Below are positions 19,292 to 28,518 of a DNA stretch of 64,000 nucleotides, one piece after another. The DNA lies in contig NZ_WPZL01000003.1 of NCBI RefSeq assembly GCF_013031245.1, positions 186,001-250,000 of the forward strand, read 5' to 3'. The notes under the pieces were generated by a model. It was not told the DNA's origin. It ran no database searches and saw only the letters and a list, made by a program, of their open reading frames with translations. How positions within the stretch are numbered: position 1 is the first letter of the stretch; each line of letters starts with the position of its first letter. Made by a program: the position numbers and the translations under genes. This DNA comes from Ruegeria lacuscaerulensis (GTDB taxonomy: Bacteria > Pseudomonadota > Alphaproteobacteria > Rhodobacterales > Rhodobacteraceae).

Positions 19292-20200
19292 CTAAAGTTT
19301 TCCCATTTGTTTCAGCTGCTTGCGTTGGGCGATGATCTCATCCTGAACAAAGTCCCGGAAGGCCGCCACGCGCTTGGAGTGGCGCAATTCCTCGGGATAG
19401 GCGAGGTAAACAGGAACATCCGCGCTTTCGATATCGGATAGGATCGGAACGAGCTGGGGAAAGTCCTTCGTCACGTAATTCGGCAGAACGCCGATACCAA
19501 GGTTGTGCAGAACACCTTGCAAAACGCCAAAATAGTTGTTCACCGTCAAAAGGGAACCGGGATCGTAAGTCATCAGGTGCCGCACCATCGTTGCGCTGGC
19601 ACCCACCTGAGGCGCAGATGGTGTCTGACAGATCAGCCGGTGGTTTTTGATTTCCTCGACTGCATTCAGCATACCGCCATGAGTCTCGATATATTCCTGC
19701 GTCGCATATAGCAGCATTTGCACGGTCATCAGGCGTTTGCGGACCAGATCGGCCTGGCTGGGCTCTTTCATCCGGATCGCCACATCTGCTTCGCGCATCG
19801 GCAGGTCCAGCACACGCTCTTCCAGCATCAGGTCGATATTGAGGTCGGGGTATTGCTCATAAAGCTTGGGCAGGCGAGGGGCCAGCCAAAGGGTGCCAAA
19901 GCCGAAAGTGGTGGTGACGCGCAGTACGCCGAATACTTCTTCCTCGCTGTCGCGAATGCGTGCTGCGGCGGCGTCCAGTCGTTTGGACATGGCCGAAGTC
20001 GCGTCAAACAGCAGCTCTCCTTGCTCGGTCAGGATCAGGCCGCGCGCATGACGATGAAACAGGGTCGAATCGAGTGATTCTTCAAGCGCCCTGATCTGCC
20101 GGCTAACAGCTGATTGAGACAAATTCAGCTTGTCACCCGCATGAGTCAGGCTGCCCGCATCCGCGACCGCGTGAAATATCCTAAGCTTGTCCCAATCCAT
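19292..20200 (-). CDS. LysR-family transcriptional regulator, divergent from indolepyruvate oxidoreductase
   Basis: The protein has 302 residues. The winged helix-turn-helix covers residues 1-60 (MDWDKLRIFHAVADAGSLTH, LNLSQSAVSRQIRALEESL), and the ligand-binding domain follows with the dimerisation helix near 60-90. It resembles LysR proteins that begin MDWDKLRIFHAVAD and are frequent in Rhodobacteraceae. The only divergent neighbour is the indolepyruvate:ferredoxin oxidoreductase gene, 169 bases away, the likely target. The effector, perhaps an aromatic keto acid, is inferred. Confidence 0.85.
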   Translation of the reverse strand: MDWDKLRIFHAVADAGSLTHAGDKLNLSQSAVSRQIRALEESLDSTLFHRHARGLILTEQGELLFDATSAMSKRLDAAAARIRDSEEEVFGVLRVTTTFGFGTLWLAPRLPKLYEQYPDLNIDLMLEERVLDLPMREADVAIRMKEPSQADLVRKRLMTVQMLLYATQEYIETHGGMLNAVEEIKNHRLICQTPSAPQVGASATMVRHLMTYDPGSLLTVNNYFGVLQGVLHNLGIGVLPNYVTKDFPQLVPILSDIESADVPVYLAYPEELRHSKRVAAFRDFVQDEIIAQRKQLKQMGKL

Positions 20201-20369
20201 TGCCGCAACTTTCGTTATCTTTCGGAATGCCTATATGAAATAGGTGGCAACTTCCACATTCAAACGGCGAAATCCTTATGTTTCAGAGGATAAACCCTAT
20301 ACAGGTCAGAAGTTGTGACCTAAAATGAATAAAAATGTCGCACACTGATCTGACGAGGGGAGGCGTCCG

Positions 20370-23300
20370 ATGAGCCAGCCAAAAATTTCGCTAAACGACC
20401 GCTTTGATCTGGAAAAAAATCCCGTTCTTTTGAACGGCACACAGGCGCTTGTGCGGCTAATGCTGATGCAAAAAGCGCGGGATAAAAAAGCAGGTCTGAA
20501 CACTGCTGGCCTGGTTACAGGTTATCGGGGCTCGCCCCTGGGAGCGGTCGATCAGCAGATGACGCGGGCCCGGAAACAACTGACCGAAAGTGATGTCACG
20601 TTTCAGTTTGGTCTGAACGAGGACCTGGCCGCAACCGCGCTTTGGGGCAGCCAACAGGCCGGTTTGCGCGGGGACGGACGCTTTGATGGCGTTTTCGGTC
20701 TTTGGTACGGCAAGGGGCCGGGCGTCGACAGATCGGGCGATGTGATGCGTCATGCGAACATGGCGGGCACCGCGAAACACGGCGGTGTTCTTGTGGCAAT
20801 GGGCGACGATCATACGGGCGAAAGCTCGACAGTGTTGCACCAGTCCGAATGGTCTCTGGTTGATATGTACATGCCGGTGGTCAGCCCGGCAGGCGTGCAG
20901 GAAATACTGGATTACGGCGTTTACGGCTTTGCGCTCAGCCGGTTTGCCGGGGTCTGGGTTGGCCTGAAGACAATGAAGGACACCATTGAGGTTACGTCGG
21001 TTGTGGATGGCTCCCCTGGTCGTATGAACCTCGTTGCTCCGGATTTTGATATGCCGGAAGGCGGATTGAACATCAGGCTGGGTGACACGCCGCACCTGCA
21101 GGAAAGCCGGATCATCGACTTTAAACGCTTCGCGGCCGAAACGTTCTCTCGTGCCAACAAAATGGATAAACGGGTCTGGGGCAAACCGAGCGCGAAAATA
21201 GGGTTCGTAGCGGCGGGGAAGAACTGGCTGGACCTTGTTCATGCCATGTCGCTGCTGAATATCGACGAGGCCGAGGCCGAGCGTCTGGGCATCACCACAT
21301 ATAAAATTGGGCAGACTTTCCCGCTGGACATGGCTGGCTTTCACGAATGGGCTGAAGGGCTGGACCTGATTGTAATCATTGAGGAAAAGCGCAAGCTAAT
21401 CGAAGTGCAGGTCAAAGAGGCCATCTTCGATGATCGCCGGGGCCGTCGTGTCTATGGCTGGTACAAGGGTGGCGCGGGCACATTGCATCGGGAAGAGCTG
21501 TTCCCGACACGCGGCGCCCTCGACCCGATCATGATCGCCGAGAAACTGGGCGGAATTCTGATCGAAGAAGGCCGCGATACGGATGATGTCCGTGCCGGAT
21601 TGGCCAAGCTTTCCGAGGCACGCCGGGCTGACAACGCGGAAGAAATCGCAACGCGTTTGCCGTATTTCTGCTCCGGCTGTCCGCATAACAGCTCGACCAA
21701 AGTGCCGGAAGGCAGCCGCGCATATGCCGGGATTGGTTGTCACTACATGGTGCAGTGGATGGATCGCGAAACCACTGGTTTCACGCAAATGGGTGGTGAG
21801 GGCGCAAACTGGGTTGGAGAAGCGCCGTTTTCAACCACCAGGCACGTCTTCCAGAACCTTGGCGACGGGACATATAACCATTCCGGCGTGCAGGCGATCC
21901 GGGCGGCACTGTCCGCGGGAACCAACATCACGTTCAAAATTCTGTTCAATGACGCCGTCGCCATGACCGGCGGGCAGGAAAACGAAGGCGACCTGACAGC
22001 GGAACGGATCGTGGCCGAGGTCAAGGCCATGGGCGTTCAGCACGTTGCGGTGGTCTATGACGAGAAAGAAGACGTGAACGTCCAGGCTCTGCCTTCCAGC
22101 GTCGAAACCTTTGAACGTGCCGATCTGATGAAGGTTCAGGAACGGTTCCGCACGATCGAAGGCGTCTCGGTCATCGTTTACATACAGACCTGCGCGGCGG
22201 AAAAAAGACGCAGACGTAAACGCGGCACATTCCCGGATCCGGACAAGCGGGTATTCATCAATTCCGACATTTGCGAAGGCTGCGGCGACTGCGGTGTGCA
22301 GTCGAACTGTGTGTCGATTGTGCCAAAGGAAACTGAATTTGGCCGCAAACGCGCGATCGACCAATCCAGCTGCAACAAAGATTTCTCTTGCCTGAACGGG
22401 TTTTGCCCGTCGTTCGTAACGCTGGAAGGCGCGAAAATCCGCAAGGAAGCGACGACCGAGATTGACCTGCCAGATTTGCCCGCGCCGAACCTGCCCGAAA
22501 TTCAGGGCACCCACAACGTTGTTATCACCGGCGTAGGAGGCACCGGTGTCGTGACGCTGGGTGCCGTACTTGCCCAAGCAGCTCAGATCGACGGCAAGGG
22601 CGCAGGGATGATGGAAATGGCCGGTCTCGCCCAAAAGGGTGGTGCGGTGAATATTCACTGCCGACTAGCCAACCGCCCCGAAGACATCAGCGCCATTCGC
22701 GTTGCGACGGGCGAGGCACATGCTTTGATCGGCGGGGATCTGGTTGTGTCAGCCGGGGCCAAAACGCTGGGGTTGACGCGCACGGACCAAACCGGAGCTG
22801 TGGTTAACAGTCACGAAACAGTCACGGGCGACTTTACCCGCGACACCGAGTTCCGGATACCTGGCGACCGTCTGGAACTCGCCCTGCAGGCGCGTCTGAA
22901 AGAGAAACTGTCGCTGTTCGATGCCACCGAACTGGCCCGTGCGGTGATGGGGGATTCGATTTACTCCAACATGATGATCTTCGGCGCGGCGTGGCAGCGA
23001 GGTTTGCTTCCTGTCAGCCACGAGGCAGTGTTACTGGCCATCGAGTTGAATGGCACGGCGGTCGAACGCAATAAAAGGGCCTTTGACATTGGCCGGTGGG
23101 CGGTTCTGCACCCTCAGGAAGTTTCGAATATTCTCGAGCCCAATGTAGCGGAATTGCCGAAAACACTCGATCAGATAATCGACCATCGGGCAGAGCATTT
23201 GGCGGCATATCAAAACAGTCGACTGGCCAGGCGGTATCGCAAATTGGTCGCCTCGTTTGAAGATGAAGCGATCAGGGAGGCCGTCGCAAAAGGCTTTCAC

Positions 23301-23789
23301 AAGTTGTTGTCCTATAAGGATGAATACGAGGTGGCCCGCCTGATGCTGGACAGCCGTGAAAAGGTCGCCGCCGAATTTGACGGGGATTTCAAAATGACTT
23401 TCCATCTTGCACCCCCGATCCTTGGTGGGACCGGTGCGGATGGTCGACCTCGCAAAAGGCAATTTGGCGAATGGATGCTGGGGCCGATGAAGATTCTGGC
23501 AAAGATGAAGATTCTGCGAGGAACCCCTCTGGATGTCTTTGGATACAGCTCTGAACGGCGTATGGAACGCGCGTTGATCAAGCAATATGAACGCGATATC
23601 AAAGAGATAGCGCCTCTTATTACAGCAAAAACCCGTGATTCTGTCATAGCCTTGGCTGGGCTACCGCTGGACATTCGCGGCTTTGGACCGGTTTTGCAGG
23701 CAAATGAAGCCAAAGCCGCCAAACGGCGTGAAGAATTGCTTTCGGCCATACGAAACGGAGGGCAAGAGTTTCGCGCCGCTGCCGAGTAA
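20370..23789 (+). CDS. Indolepyruvate:ferredoxin oxidoreductase, fused alpha-beta type
   Basis: The protein has 1139 residues. It joins the IorA-like thiamine diphosphate part (about 1-620), a two-cluster ferredoxin stretch (CEGCGDCGVQSNC from about 634, then CNKDFSCLNGFCPSF) and the IorB-like gamma domain (ITGVGGTGVVTLGAVLAQAA, about 715-735) with a family-specific C-terminus. The enzyme oxidatively decarboxylates aryl or branched 2-oxo acids to acyl-CoA and reduces ferredoxin, using transaminated Trp, Phe or Tyr. GAGGGGAGG precedes the start. A PaaG-like crotonase 7 kb away may act on later aromatic acid steps, but they are not linked in an operon. Confidence 0.92.
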   Translation: MSQPKISLNDRFDLEKNPVLLNGTQALVRLMLMQKARDKKAGLNTAGLVTGYRGSPLGAVDQQMTRARKQLTESDVTFQFGLNEDLAATALWGSQQAGLRGDGRFDGVFGLWYGKGPGVDRSGDVMRHANMAGTAKHGGVLVAMGDDHTGESSTVLHQSEWSLVDMYMPVVSPAGVQEILDYGVYGFALSRFAGVWVGLKTMKDTIEVTSVVDGSPGRMNLVAPDFDMPEGGLNIRLGDTPHLQESRIIDFKRFAAETFSRANKMDKRVWGKPSAKIGFVAAGKNWLDLVHAMSLLNIDEAEAERLGITTYKIGQTFPLDMAGFHEWAEGLDLIVIIEEKRKLIEVQVKEAIFDDRRGRRVYGWYKGGAGTLHREELFPTRGALDPIMIAEKLGGILIEEGRDTDDVRAGLAKLSEARRADNAEEIATRLPYFCSGCPHNSSTKVPEGSRAYAGIGCHYMVQWMDRETTGFTQMGGEGANWVGEAPFSTTRHVFQNLGDGTYNHSGVQAIRAALSAGTNITFKILFNDAVAMTGGQENEGDLTAERIVAEVKAMGVQHVAVVYDEKEDVNVQALPSSVETFERADLMKVQERFRTIEGVSVIVYIQTCAAEKRRRRKRGTFPDPDKRVFINSDICEGCGDCGVQSNCVSIVPKETEFGRKRAIDQSSCNKDFSCLNGFCPSFVTLEGAKIRKEATTEIDLPDLPAPNLPEIQGTHNVVITGVGGTGVVTLGAVLAQAAQIDGKGAGMMEMAGLAQKGGAVNIHCRLANRPEDISAIRVATGEAHALIGGDLVVSAGAKTLGLTRTDQTGAVVNSHETVTGDFTRDTEFRIPGDRLELALQARLKEKLSLFDATELARAVMGDSIYSNMMIFGAAWQRGLLPVSHEAVLLAIELNGTAVERNKRAFDIGRWAVLHPQEVSNILEPNVAELPKTLDQIIDHRAEHLAAYQNSRLARRYRKLVASFEDEAIREAVAKGFHKLLSYKDEYEVARLMLDSREKVAAEFDGDFKMTFHLAPPILGGTGADGRPRKRQFGEWMLGPMKILAKMKILRGTPLDVFGYSSERRMERALIKQYERDIKEIAPLITAKTRDSVIALAGLPLDIRGFGPVLQANEAKAAKRREELLSAIRNGGQEFRAAAE

Positions 23790-23867
23790 ATCGTTTCAGG
23801 TTTGTCACGATATCTAGGCAAAATTGTCGCCTGCATCTATTTTGCAGGCACAAAACCGGAGACTCGA

Positions 23868-24746
23868 ATGCCCTCGCGCCGCCATGTCGCTCGTGACATT
23901 TCCTATGCCTATTCCGCCGAAACCAAAGGCGGACGCATGGTTATCAAACTGATCGAGAATACGACCGGGCGTTTGCGCCTGATTAAACGTGCTGATGGGT
24001 ATGAGAAAGAGGTCGCCAACGGGCGTGATTTCTGGTCGGTTATGGTGGAACGGTATGGGTTGTCGCTGGATGTCGTCGGTGGCTCTCTGACGAGTATTCC
24101 GCGAACCGGGCCGCTGATCCTGATCGCCAACCACCCCTATGGCATTTTGGACGGGATGATGATGGGGCACATGTTGTCCCGGACGCGGGGGGATTTCCGC
24201 ATTCTGGCAAACCATGTTTTCCGCAAGGCCGAAGACTTGAGCCGAGTCATTCTGCCGATTTCGTTCGATGAGACGAAAGAGGCAATGAAACAGAACCTGG
24301 AAACTCGGAAAACGGCGCTGAATTATCTGGGTGAGGGTGGTGCCATAGGAATATTCCCAGGCGGCACGGTCAGTACCGGTGTTAAACCCTTCTCGCACCC
24401 GATGGATCCGGGCTGGCGCGGGTTTACGGCAAGAATGGTTGCCAAATCGAACGCCTCTGTTGTTCCGGTTTTCTTTGACGGCCACACCTCGCGCCTGTTC
24501 CAGATTGCCAGTCATCTGCACAATACGCTGCGTATGGGATTGCTGATCAAAGAGTTCAAAAAACGGGTCGATACGCCGGTCAAAGTGGTCATTGGTGAAC
24601 CCATTGGCCGCGATGTTCTGGACCCATTGGGCAAAGACACGCGCAAGACGATGGATTTCTTGCGCAAAGCGACGTATGAGCTGTCACCTAAGCCGCTGAA
24701 GTCGTATGACTACGGCTATGAATTCGAGGAACGGCATCGCGCCTGA
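23868..24746 (+). CDS. 1-acyl-glycerol-3-phosphate acyltransferase-like protein (PlsC family)
   Basis: The protein has 292 residues. The acyltransferase motifs are NHPYGILDG (NHx4D, near residue 88) and [11 protein letters not shown] (near 160), plus [15 protein letters not shown]. No strong membrane helix is seen at the N-terminus, so it is probably peripheral. It may acylate lysophospholipids or an aminolipid; the exact substrate is not determined. The start at 23868 follows CCGGAG. A 7-bp hairpin (GCCTGCA/TGCAGGC, 23829-23849) lies in its leader. murI follows 8 bases after its stop. Confidence 0.8.
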   Translation: MPSRRHVARDISYAYSAETKGGRMVIKLIENTTGRLRLIKRADGYEKEVANGRDFWSVMVERYGLSLDVVGGSLTSIPRTGPLILIANHPYGILDGMMMGHMLSRTRGDFRILANHVFRKAEDLSRVILPISFDETKEAMKQNLETRKTALNYLGEGGAIGIFPGGTVSTGVKPFSHPMDPGWRGFTARMVAKSNASVVPVFFDGHTSRLFQIASHLHNTLRMGLLIKEFKKRVDTPVKVVIGEPIGRDVLDPLGKDTRKTMDFLRKATYELSPKPLKSYDYGYEFEERHRA

Positions 24747-24754
24747 AGGGACAA

Positions 24755-25564
24755 ATGGCAGTAGGCATTTTTGATTCTGGTTTGGGCGGTCTGACCGTTC
24801 TGGACGCCGCGCAGAAACGTCTGCCGGACGTGGATTTCCTGTATTTTGCGGACAGCGCACATGCGCCTTACGGGGTGCGCGATTCCGAGAATATTTATGA
24901 ACTGACACGCGGCGCCGTGAATGACCTGTGGAACCGGGGTTGCGATCTGGTGATTCTGGCCTGCAATACCGCCAGCGCCGCGGCTCTGCGCCGGATGCAG
25001 GAGGAAGGCGTGCCCGAGGGCAAGCGTGTTCTGGGTGTCTTTGTGCCGCTGATCGAAGCACTGACCGAACGGCAATGGGGCGACAACAGCCCACCGCGTG
25101 AGGTTGCGGTCAAGCATGTGGCGCTGTTTGCCACACCTGCAACGGTGTCCAGTCGGGCATTTCAGCGCGAACTGGCATTTCGAGCCATAGGTGTCGATGT
25201 CGAGGCACAGTCCTGTGGCGGCGTTGTCGATGCGATCGAAGACGGTGACATGATTCTGGCCGAGGCGCTGGTGCGCAGCCATGTGGACGCATTGAAACGC
25301 AAGATGCCGGAACCGCAAGCGGCAATTTTGGGCTGCACCCATTACCCTCTGATGGCGGAAACCTTCCAGCAGGCGCTTGGCCCGGATGTTCAGGTGTTCA
25401 GCCAGGGTGACTTGGTCGCGGAAAGCCTGGCGGATTACCTGCAGCGCCACCCAAACATGAATGGCGAGGCCAGGGGTGGATTTCTGACCACGGGCAAGCC
25501 GCGGTTTGTCAGTGACCGGGCGACCCAGTTCCTCCGACGACAGATCACGTTCGAAGCTGCCTGA
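24755..25564 (+). CDS. murI: Glutamate racemase
   Basis: The protein has 269 residues. It makes D-glutamate for peptidoglycan. Both catalytic cysteines are present, in [15 protein letters not shown] (about residue 70) and [14 protein letters not shown] (about 194), together with [12 protein letters not shown] at the N-terminus and [10 protein letters not shown]. It lies 8 bases after the acyltransferase gene and is probably co-transcribed with it. The next gene, argC, starts about 95 bases on, with its own leader. Confidence 0.94.
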   Translation: MAVGIFDSGLGGLTVLDAAQKRLPDVDFLYFADSAHAPYGVRDSENIYELTRGAVNDLWNRGCDLVILACNTASAAALRRMQEEGVPEGKRVLGVFVPLIEALTERQWGDNSPPREVAVKHVALFATPATVSSRAFQRELAFRAIGVDVEAQSCGGVVDAIEDGDMILAEALVRSHVDALKRKMPEPQAAILGCTHYPLMAETFQQALGPDVQVFSQGDLVAESLADYLQRHPNMNGEARGGFLTTGKPRFVSDRATQFLRRQITFEAA

Positions 25565-25658
25565 CTTAGGTCAAGGACGCCGACGTACTTTATCCTTTAT
25601 TCGAAGGCCGTCGCATTGGCGGTCGTGATATGTGACACACTGAAACAAGAGGTCTGAC

Positions 25659-26687
25659 ATGACCCATAAAATCGCAATTTTGGGCGCTTCCGGCTATACT
25701 GGTGCCGAACTGGTGAGGCTGATCGCCGAACACCCGAACCTGGAAATTGCCGCTCTGGCCGCCGAGCGCAAGGCAGGCCAGTCGATGGCGCAGGTTTTCC
25801 CTCATCTGCGTCACATGAACCTGCCGGACCTGTGTAAGATCTCTGAGATTGATTTCTCGCAAATCGACCTGTGCTTTTGCGCGCTGCCGCATAAGACAAG
25901 CCAGGAGGTCATTCGGGACCTGCCGAAAAACCTGAAAATCATTGACTTGTCAGCTGACTTCCGGCTGCGCGATGCGGACGAGTATGAAAAGTGGTATGGC
26001 AATCCGCATTCCGCGCTGGAACAGCAGGAAGAAGCCGTCTACGGCCTGACTGAATTTTACCGAGATGACATTCGCAATGCGAGGCTGGTCGCAGGGACCG
26101 GCTGCAACGCAGCGACTGGACAATATGTTCTGCGTCCTCTGATCCAAGCGGGGGTCATTGATCTGGACGACATCGTGCTGGACCTGAAGTGCGCGGTGTC
26201 CGGGGCAGGGCGCGCATTGAAAGAAAACCTGCTGCATGCGGAACTCAGCGAGGGATACAATGCCTATGCGGTAGGTGGAACGCACAGACATCTGGGCGAG
26301 TTTGATCAGGAATTCTCGGCATTGGCCGGGCGCAAAGTGCACGTGCAGTTTACGCCGCACCTGATCCCGGCCAACCGGGGCATCCTGGCGACAACCTACG
26401 TCAAAGGCGATCCGACCAGTGTGTATGAGACTCTGGTCAATGTCTATGAAAACGAACCGTTTATTCAGATGCTGCCTTTCGGCGAAACCCCGTCTACGCA
26501 CCATGTGCGGGGCTCGAATTTCTGCCATATCGGTGTCGTCGGCGACAGGATCGAACGTCGCGCCATCGTGATCGGTGCTTTGGATAACCTGACAAAAGGT
26601 AGCAGCGGGCAAGCCTTGCAGAACGCCAACCTGATGTTAGGTGAAACTGAAACCGCGGGGCTGATGATGGCTCCGTTGTTCCCGTGA
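25659..26687 (+). CDS. argC: N-acetyl-gamma-glutamyl-phosphate reductase
   Basis: The protein has 342 residues. It reduces N-acetylglutamyl phosphate to the semialdehyde with NADPH in arginine synthesis. The Rossmann loop [15 protein letters not shown] is at residues 6-20, and the catalytic Cys149 lies in [27 protein letters not shown] and [15 protein letters not shown] are also typical of the long type 1 enzyme. It ends 7 bases before ccmE, so ccmE may be read from the same transcript, although the two functions are unrelated. Confidence 0.95.
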   Translation: MTHKIAILGASGYTGAELVRLIAEHPNLEIAALAAERKAGQSMAQVFPHLRHMNLPDLCKISEIDFSQIDLCFCALPHKTSQEVIRDLPKNLKIIDLSADFRLRDADEYEKWYGNPHSALEQQEEAVYGLTEFYRDDIRNARLVAGTGCNAATGQYVLRPLIQAGVIDLDDIVLDLKCAVSGAGRALKENLLHAELSEGYNAYAVGGTHRHLGEFDQEFSALAGRKVHVQFTPHLIPANRGILATTYVKGDPTSVYETLVNVYENEPFIQMLPFGETPSTHHVRGSNFCHIGVVGDRIERRAIVIGALDNLTKGSSGQALQNANLMLGETETAGLMMAPLFP

Positions 26688-26694
26688 GGATAAG

Positions 26695-27141
26695 ATGAAA
26701 ACGCTTAAAAAACGCCGTCGTGTACAAGTCATTCTGCTGGCCGTTGTCGCCTTGGTTTTGTCGACGGTGTTGATTGGGTATGCGATGCGGGACGGGATTA
26801 ACTTTTTCCGCTCGCCCAGCCAGGTGATTGCTGAACCGCCCAAACCGACCGAAGTGTTTCGGATCGGTGGTCTGGTCGAAGAGGGTTCGATCATTCGCGG
26901 TCAAGGCGAGACGGTGCACTTTGTTGTAACCGATGGCGGCGAAAGCGTTCCTGTCGCATTTACAGGAGTGCTGCCTGACCTGTTTGCCGAAAATCAGGGT
27001 ATGGTGGGGACAGGTTCTTACGTGAATGGTGTCTTCGAAGCCACTGAAATTCTTGCGAAACACGATGAAACATATATGCCGAAAGAAGTTGTGGATGCCT
27101 TGAAGGAACAGGGCGTTTATCAGGACGCAGGCGACAGTTAA
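26695..27141 (+). CDS. ccmE: Cytochrome c maturation heme chaperone CcmE
   Basis: The protein has 148 residues. It has a membrane anchor at about 10-28 and a periplasmic beta-barrel domain. The heme-carrying histidine is in LAKHDETYMP (near residue 123), with the Tyr four residues later, the standard HxxxY pattern. CcmE takes heme from CcmC and passes it to CcmF/CcmH. It is followed not by ccmF but by an endolysin and holin pair, after which ccmF and ccmH come. Confidence 0.94.
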   Translation: MKTLKKRRRVQVILLAVVALVLSTVLIGYAMRDGINFFRSPSQVIAEPPKPTEVFRIGGLVEEGSIIRGQGETVHFVVTDGGESVPVAFTGVLPDLFAENQGMVGTGSYVNGVFEATEILAKHDETYMPKEVVDALKEQGVYQDAGDS

Positions 27142-27262
27142 GCTGAGCCAGACAAGGTATCCGAAACGGGCGTTGCGTGTGACGAGCAGGCAGCGCCCTT
27201 TCTAATTGCCCGGAATTAACGAAATCGCTCCAGCGTTTGTGCCAACAAATGCGGAGGGTACG

Positions 27263-27874
27263 ATGCGGACGGTTCGACAAATAGCCGCTGAGATAGTGGC
27301 GCGCGAAGGCGGTTTCGTTGACGATCCGGACGATCCCGGTGGTGCGACCAAATATGGTGTGACCATTCACACGATGCGCCGACTTGGTCTCGACCTTTCG
27401 GGCGACGGATCAATCGACGGCGCAGATGTGCGGATGCTGAGTGAGTCGCAGGCGGTGGATTTGTTTGTGCGGCACTATTTTGAGTTGCCACGGTTAGGAT
27501 TGCTGACGCAGGTTCTGCAGGCGTCTGTTTTTGACATGTACGTCAATGCCGGTGTTCAGGCTGTGAAGATTCTTCAGCACCTTCTACGTGACATGGGATA
27601 TGGGATTGTTGTTGACGGACTCATCGGGCCGAAAACAGCGAAGGCGTGCCAAGACGCTGCTCCACCGGAACCGGTGGCCCTAAGGGATGCTTACGGGGTG
27701 GCGCGACGAAATTATTATTTCCGTCTGGCCGATCTGAGGCCCGCTTCTAGAAAATATGCTCGAACACAGGCCGGAAAGAAAGGCGGATGGATACGACGGG
27801 CCGAGGAATTTGTCTCACCGGCCTATCACCTTAGCGATGCGGATTTTCAAACAAGGGTTGCAGGATGGGATTGA
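27263..27874 (+). CDS. GTA-type endolysin (GH108 N-acetylmuramidase with peptidoglycan-binding domain)
   Basis: The protein has 203 residues. The N-terminal glycosyl hydrolase family 108 domain has the catalytic glutamate in VAREGGFVDDPDDPGGATKY (Glu15), and the C-terminal part matches the PG_binding_3 type (GIVVDGLIGPKTAKA, RDAYGVARRNYYFRL). It has no signal peptide, so it needs a holin, which is encoded next with a 10-base overlap. Size and domain order fit the endolysin that releases gene transfer agents in Rhodobacter capsulatus. GGAGGGTACG precedes the ATG at 27263. Confidence 0.85.
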   Translation: MRTVRQIAAEIVAREGGFVDDPDDPGGATKYGVTIHTMRRLGLDLSGDGSIDGADVRMLSESQAVDLFVRHYFELPRLGLLTQVLQASVFDMYVNAGVQAVKILQHLLRDMGYGIVVDGLIGPKTAKACQDAAPPEPVALRDAYGVARRNYYFRLADLRPASRKYARTQAGKKGGWIRRAEEFVSPAYHLSDADFQTRVAGWD

Positions 27875-28443
27875 TCTCGGACGTATTGACGTTTCTGTTT
27901 GGCGGCGGGCGAAATGTCGTGCGCGAAACCGCTGAAATATTTCGGGAAAATGCCGAGAACGGCGCACAACGCAACCTCGCCTTACAGCAACAGGCGATGG
28001 TGCAGTTTGGGGCGGAGTTTCAGGTTTCAACAAAAAGCGCATTTGATCGGTTTATGGATGGACTCAACCGTCTGCCGCGACCGGCCATGGCGCTTGGTAC
28101 GCTGGGTCTGTTCATTGCCGCCATGGTAGATCCTCTGTGGTTTGCCGCCCGGATGCAGGGCATCGCGCTGGTGCCCGAGCCTTTGTGGTGGTTGCTGGGG
28201 GTAATCGTGTCTTTCTATTTTGGCGCGCGCCATCAGGCGAAGGTGCAGGACCTGCAAAGAGAGATTTCTGCCGGTATGCGACGAATGCCCGAAGTTCTTG
28301 CAAATCTCGAGGCGCGGAAAACCCTGCGTACCGAACGTGTCGGAAGCGCGGATCCGGGCACCGATGCACGACTGGCCGAAGTTTCGCGCCGTCCGGATGA
28401 CAATCCCGCCCTTGAGGATTGGCGGCGCAAACGCGTGATCTGA
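27865..28443 (+). CDS. Holin of GTA type (3TM-holin family)
   Basis: The protein has 192 residues. An N-terminal amphipathic part is followed by two clear membrane helices (MALGTLGLFIAAMVDPLWF near 73-91 and WWLLGVIVSFYFGARHQ near 105-121) and a polar C-terminus. It overlaps the endolysin gene by 10 bases, the arrangement of a lysis cassette. The family is used in Rhodobacterales for release of gene transfer agent particles. No GTA structural genes are in the window. It sits between ccmE and ccmF. Confidence 0.75.
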   Translation: MGLISDVLTFLFGGGRNVVRETAEIFRENAENGAQRNLALQQQAMVQFGAEFQVSTKSAFDRFMDGLNRLPRPAMALGTLGLFIAAMVDPLWFAARMQGIALVPEPLWWLLGVIVSFYFGARHQAKVQDLQREISAGMRRMPEVLANLEARKTLRTERVGSADPGTDARLAEVSRRPDDNPALEDWRRKRVI

Positions 28444-28518
28444 CCCGCGACACTATGCTCGTCCCGAAGGGGTGAAAGTGATTGGTGCTTGCCTCGCAAC
28501 GGGATTATATCCGGGGCC

